Part shown: piece after piece, positions 12,866 to 15,958 of the stretch
Layout: the number at the start of each line of letters is the position of its first letter
Numbering within the stretch: position 1 is the first letter of the stretch
The notes under the pieces: generated by a model
The model's input: the letters and a program-made list of their open reading frames with translations, nothing else
Databases searched by the model: none
What the model was told of the DNA's origin: nothing
Source of the DNA: Thalassotalea_B sp049613795
GTDB lineage: Bacteria; Pseudomonadota; Gammaproteobacteria; Enterobacterales; Alteromonadaceae
NCBI GenBank assembly: GCA_049613795.1
Contig: JBMZCX010000066.1
Location: 1 to 15,958, forward strand
Length of the DNA: 15,958 bases
Reading direction: 5' to 3'
Translations under genes and position numbers: made by a program

Positions 12866-14083
12866 ATGAGTAAAGAGATAGGAACAAATATCAGCGAAAT
12901 ACCTGACAAGCCGAATAGCACAGGCCATGAAAAAACTTGTGAAAATTGCCATGCAACCGTTTCAGGAAGCTACTGTAGTGAATGTGGCCAGTCTATAGAG
13001 TCAAATATCAAGTATTTTTGGAGTGTAATATTACACTTACTTGATGATATTTTTAGTTTTGACTCTCGTGCCAGCAGAACATTAATTCCTCTATTATTTA
13101 ACCCTGGATTTCTTACCAATGAATATATTGCAGGACGAAGAGTACATTACGTTCCTCCTTTAAGACTTTACCTTTTTATTAGCATTGTCTTTTTTTTATC
13201 ACTCAAACTATTCATGAGCCCCGACCTTGAAGAGTTAGCAAATAACAGTAAAGAAAGCGCCACTGTCATTCAACAAATATCTTCTGAGCTTGAAGCAATC
13301 AAGCAACAGCGCTTATTTGCAACTCCTCCAGAGCTTTTATCGTTAGATGAGAATTTAGCGCGATTAACTCAATACCACAAAGACATTTTAAATAAGCAGA
13401 ACAAAAGCTTAGCAAAAGTAACATTGAAATTAGCACAATTAGAGCTAGCACGCATTAAGAACAATGGAGAGATAACTGAAGAAAAACAAGCTGAATATAA
13501 GCGACTAACAAGCCAAGTAGATGAGCTTAAGACTGAAAACATAAAGGACTCTTCATTAACCATAGGCAATAATGAAGATGGTAGCTTTACCCTATCTTCC
13601 CTTTCTGACGACAATAACAAAATACTGGCAGAAAAGGCGAAGGAATTAGAAACTAAAGCGAATGAATTATTTACTACTGCACCAGATAAATTATTAAAGG
13701 AAGCTACAGGAAAGTTACCACAAATTATGTTTGTGATTTTGCCAGTATTCGCCTTACTATTAAAAATAATGTTTATGTTTTCAAAACGGCTTTATATGGA
13801 GCATTTAACGGTTGCTTTACACAGCCATAGCTTTATTTTTTTAGTGACATTACTCCTAGAGTTAATAGATTTCCTATTTGATACGCTAGCTTCCCCTAAT
13901 AGTTGGTTAGCCCCAGCATTATCGATATGGATACCAGTTTACTTATTTATCATGCAAAAACGAGTTTACCAGCAAGGCTACATAATAACCTTTATTAAAT
14001 ACATGGTGATCAGCACACTCTACTTTATTTTACTTTCAATAGGAGCAACAGTCGCGTTTGTTTGGGGGTTAATGAGCAGTTAA
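12866..14083 (+). CDS. DUF3667 membrane protein with zinc ribbon and coiled coil
   Basis: Function unknown. The 405 residues fall into four parts. A zinc ribbon has C25-x2-C28 and C37-x2-C40. A conserved DUF3667 block follows, including DSRASRTLIPLLFNPGF (66-82), AGRRVHYVPPLRLYLF (89-104) and a first membrane helix to about residue 116. A hydrophilic region from about 118 to 280, rich in Lys, Glu, Gln and Leu, looks coiled-coil. At the end are about four membrane helices (roughly 285-305, 318-340, 345-362, 375-400). The inserted coiled coil between the first and second helix is long for the family as I know it. It is a single plus-strand gene closed by a shared terminator. The ATG at 12866 has no clear Shine-Dalgarno. 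A TAAAAT hexamer 7 nt before it would imply a leaderless transcript. Confidence 0.82.
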   Translation: MSKEIGTNISEIPDKPNSTGHEKTCENCHATVSGSYCSECGQSIESNIKYFWSVILHLLDDIFSFDSRASRTLIPLLFNPGFLTNEYIAGRRVHYVPPLRLYLFISIVFFLSLKLFMSPDLEELANNSKESATVIQQISSELEAIKQQRLFATPPELLSLDENLARLTQYHKDILNKQNKSLAKVTLKLAQLELARIKNNGEITEEKQAEYKRLTSQVDELKTENIKDSSLTIGNNEDGSFTLSSLSDDNNKILAEKAKELETKANELFTTAPDKLLKEATGKLPQIMFVILPVFALLLKIMFMFSKRLYMEHLTVALHSHSFIFLVTLLLELIDFLFDTLASPNSWLAPALSIWIPVYLFIMQKRVYQQGYIITFIKYMVISTLYFILLSIGATVAFVWGLMSS

Positions 14084-14096
14084 TCTGAGTTCATGG

Positions 14097-14110
14097 TTTA
14101 GTTAACTAAA
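14097..14110. repeat. Perfect 14-bp palindrome
   Basis: TTTAGTTAACTAAA reads the same on both strands and lies 14 bp after the DUF3667 stop, directly before the terminator stem. It could extend terminator structure or be a chance AT palindrome. Confidence 0.3.
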
Positions 14111-14160
14111 AAGCCCTAATTCGGTCTTAAAATAAATTTTAAAGGCCTAATTAGAGCTTT
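14110..14160. terminator. Bidirectional terminator between DUF3667 gene and tapY2
   Basis: Outer arms AAAGCCCTAATT (14110-14121) and AATTAGAGCTTT (14149-14160) pair at 11 of 12 positions. An inner stem (CTTAAAAT ... ATTTTAAAG) with a two-base loop continues the structure. On the minus strand GGGCTTTTT follows, on plus GAGCTTTCTT. It lies between the two converging genes. Confidence 0.75.
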
Positions 14161-14188
14161 CTTCTATCTGTCCAAGCAAGCCTATAAA

Positions 14189-14509
14189 TTACTTCGTCAT
14201 TGACTCATCTAGTCTATTGGCTATTTTGCTTTTAAATTTTTTCTTATCTCGCACACACTCATTAACCGCGTAAACTTTTACTTTATTATCTCTATCCGTT
14301 GTATACACTCGCTTACTTAGAAGAGACGTTGGCAAACGTTTAAATTGTTCGAAATTCGTATAAGCAAAATAAATACTTTGCCCACCACCAATTAAATCAA
14401 CAAAGCATTTTACCTCAAAGCTAGTGCTTTCTTTTGCCTTTGCTTGCGCTAAAGGAGAAATAAAAACGGCAGTGAAAATCATGCCTAAAACAATACTTTT
14501 ATTTAACAT
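14189..14509 (-). CDS. tapY2: TapY2-type small secreted protein of the type IV pilus cluster
   Basis: The 106 residues begin with a Sec signal peptide (MLNKSIVLGMIFTAVFISP, cleavage likely after AQA at about residue 23). The mature part is about 83 residues with two Cys (FEVKCFVDLIGGG and VNECVRDKK) that could form one disulfide. The CFVDLIGGGQ...YF pattern, small size and location right after pilE match what is called TapY2 in Shewanella-type genomes. That assignment is from memory of the family and context. Its ATG is one base after the pilE stop, and the ribosome-binding site GGGAG lies within the last pilE codons, so the two are co-translated. The role in pilus function is not known. It is the last gene of this operon. 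Confidence 0.72.
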   Translation of the reverse strand: MLNKSIVLGMIFTAVFISPLAQAKAKESTSFEVKCFVDLIGGGQSIYFAYTNFEQFKRLPTSLLSKRVYTTDRDNKVKVYAVNECVRDKKKFKSKIANRLDESMTK

Positions 14510-14510
14510 A

Positions 14511-14915
14511 TTACTGCTCCCAACAAGTGCCTGCAGGCGTTCTTAAACCTGTTTCGTTAATCGTTAATGAGGTACAGCCAGTGTCCTTAAGCTGTGAATT
14601 TTTAGCTGTTGCTGTTAGTGTGAACGTAGCTCCTGCTACGGTTGCATCAATGCTGTATTTTTTAGATTCTGTAATATATGGATCAGCATTTAAGCCAAGT
14701 ACTTTCATATCATTAGTGTAAGCACGGCTATCGGTATAAAGCTGCTCTTGTAAATTAGCCAAACGCACTAATTCTCGTTGTGCTTCTGACCGATCAGAGC
14801 GCATCACAAAGCTAGTATACGAAGGGTAAGCCACAGCCGCTAATATGCCAATAATGGCTACCGTGATCATCAACTCGATTAAAGTAAAGCCTACGTTCTT
14901 TGAAGTTAAGTACAT
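14511..14915 (-). CDS. pilE: Type IV minor pilin PilE
   Basis: A pilin-like protein that helps prime and shape type IV pili. The 134 residues start with a short leader (MYLTSKNVG) cleaved by prepilin peptidase after G9. F10 follows, and E14 is the conserved Glu at mature position 5. The hydrophobic helix TLIELMITVAIIGILAAVAY leads into the amphipathic part. The C-terminal domain has two Cys (GCTSL and GTCWEQ) bracketing the typical D-region disulfide. The TDSRAY...DMKVLG segment matches PilE-type minor pilins. Its ATG overlaps the pilY1 stop by one base (TAATG). The upstream gene order pilY1-pilE matches the usual minor-pilin operon end (fimT-pilV-pilW-pilX-pilY1-pilE). Confidence 0.95.
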   Translation of the reverse strand: MYLTSKNVGFTLIELMITVAIIGILAAVAYPSYTSFVMRSDRSEAQRELVRLANLQEQLYTDSRAYTNDMKVLGLNADPYITESKKYSIDATVAGATFTLTATAKNSQLKDTGCTSLTINETGLRTPAGTCWEQ

Positions 14916-15958
14916 TATTGATTCTCTTGTATATATAAATGCGTTCTATTGGTGCTTAATGAAAAGCCCACAGGGATAATAGTTCGGCCAACAATAATAT
15001 TACCTGTTGCCTTATCAATGGTATTAGGATCGCCATCATCATTAGGCACAACAATTAAGGTTGGACTATCTAAAAATGATTGATCAATAACAATACTGCG
15101 ATCTTTTTCATCAATGACACCATCATTTTTCCATTTGTAAATTTGTCGTCCTTGCGCTAAATCAACCGCGTATAACCGTCCTGTACCGCCAGGAACTTCA
15201 CAAAAAAGTACATTATTGTCTGGTGGGGTATAAGAATTAAAGTAAACGACATTATTTATAGCAATAGCTGATGACGAGTTTTTTTCTCCTTTCGATTTAT
15301 TAAAGTTAATAAACCAGCCTTTTTTGTTACTTAACTCTATTTCTTTCTTTTGACGATCTATATCTGTTAGTGATGCATTATCAAACACACTAGTAGTTAA
15401 GTTATACAAATCACTACTTGCTGCAGAATGCACAATAGGTGAGGGAGTTTTAGGAGTGGTACTTGCCGTAAATGAGCGTGTAGAAACATTCTCGTCTTTA
15501 ATCATAAAGAAAGCGTCTTGCGTATCATCACCTAACGGGTTTGAACGATCACCACTACCAATTAATAGTGCATCGTAAGGTATTTCTTGTTGTCTGATAA
15601 TCGACTTACCATTTGAAACCGTTTCAATAGTTTCGGTAATAAATGCCCTAACGATAGAAGGTTCATAAAAGAATCGTCGGTCTTCAACTACCTTGCTATT
15701 ACTACCAACAGATGCAAGCTTAAAGACAGTCCATGGGTTTTTAGTATCATTAGGGTTTGCATCAGGCATATCTACTCGCCAAATATTCCCCCCTGTGTCT
15801 CCAACATAAAGCCTGTCTGATAAACCATCACCGTTACTATCAAGGGTCGCAACGCCTGAAGGAATACTGTCAGTAATGCCAGTAAACGCTGTTGTTCCAC
15901 CACTAGGAGCTAAGCTCCATTTAAGATCGCCTGTTTCTGCATCAACCATATAGATCGC
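14915..15958 (-). CDS. pilY1: PilY1 C-terminal region, partial
   Basis: PilY1 is the large pilus-tip-associated protein that regulates extension/retraction and adhesion. Only the last 347 residues are in the window. The frame is open through 15958 and the N-terminus lies beyond. The visible part belongs to the quinoprotein-like beta-propeller: AIYMVDAETGDLKW, then DSNGDGLSDRLYVGDTGGNIWRVD, which contains a D-x-N-x-D-x3-D calcium loop (visible residues 40-48) like the regulatory Ca2+ site in Pseudomonas PilY1. Further propeller strands follow (DALLIGSGDRSNPL, GRLYAVDLAQGRQIYKW). The C-terminus is short (NRTHLYIQENQ). It ends in a one-base overlap with pilE. Confidence 0.93.
   Translation of the reverse strand, partial: AIYMVDAETGDLKWSLAPSGGTTAFTGITDSIPSGVATLDSNGDGLSDRLYVGDTGGNIWRVDMPDANPNDTKNPWTVFKLASVGSNSKVVEDRRFFYEPSIVRAFITETIETVSNGKSIIRQQEIPYDALLIGSGDRSNPLGDDTQDAFFMIKDENVSTRSFTASTTPKTPSPIVHSAASSDLYNLTTSVFDNASLTDIDRQKKEIELSNKKGWFINFNKSKGEKNSSSAIAINNVVYFNSYTPPDNNVLFCEVPGGTGRLYAVDLAQGRQIYKWKNDGVIDEKDRSIVIDQSFLDSPTLIVVPNDDGDPNTIDKATGNIIVGRTIIPVGFSLSTNRTHLYIQENQ

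Noticed and set aside
1..15958. CRISPR array, tRNA/rRNA genes, integrase or defence cluster
   Set aside because: No regularly spaced direct repeats, cloverleaf-like sequence, or transposase, integrase or nuclease-type proteins were found on either strand.

Overview
The window looks like a chromosomal segment of an AT-rich marine gammaproteobacterium of the order Alteromonadales, with Colwellia/Thalassotalea-type relatives most likely. The reasons are the Na+-pumping NADH dehydrogenase gene nqrA, a FabV-type enoyl reductase, the bolA / rlmG / yajG / ampG neighbourhood, a TapY2-PilE-PilY1 cluster, and a palindrome-rich short transposable element of a kind I associate from memory with these genomes. 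No rRNA, tRNA, CRISPR array, prophage or transposase gene was seen.

Layout. Positions 1-1294 (minus): nqrA, cut by the window edge about 15 codons before its expected end. Positions 1295-1680: gene-free, holding the nqrA upstream region and the fabV terminator. Positions 1681-2871 (minus): fabV. Positions 3016-6067 (minus): a TRAP carboxylate transporter operon transcribed dctQ-dctM-dctP, with a terminator after dctP. Positions 6182-6520 (minus): bolA. Positions 6655-7535 (minus): an alkB-type DNA/RNA dealkylase gene broken by a 263-bp non-coding inverted-repeat element (6747-7009). Positions 7594-9928 (plus): rlmG, yajG and a secreted cyclophilin, closely packed. Positions 10183-10512 (plus): a conserved small protein of unknown function. 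Positions 10614-12072 (plus): ampG and a 56-residue membrane protein. Positions 12147-12692 (minus): a DUF1232 protein, sharing a bidirectional terminator with the ampG side. Positions 12866-14083 (plus): a DUF3667 membrane protein with a zinc ribbon and coiled coil. Positions 14189-15958 (minus): the end of a type IV pilus minor-pilin operon, pilY1 (partial)-pilE-tapY2.

Functions. The right end serves type IV pilus assembly. The centre groups envelope and housekeeping functions: muropeptide recycling (ampG), a periplasmic foldase, a lipoprotein, 23S rRNA methylation and BolA. The left end serves respiration, fatty-acid synthesis and organic-acid uptake.

The most notable observation is the split alkB. 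The annotated-looking reading frame ends in junk residues supplied by the element, while the missing C-terminus (third iron-binding His and the two 2-oxoglutarate-binding Arg) sits intact on the far side. Removing the element plus one 3-bp duplication restores a 204-codon gene.
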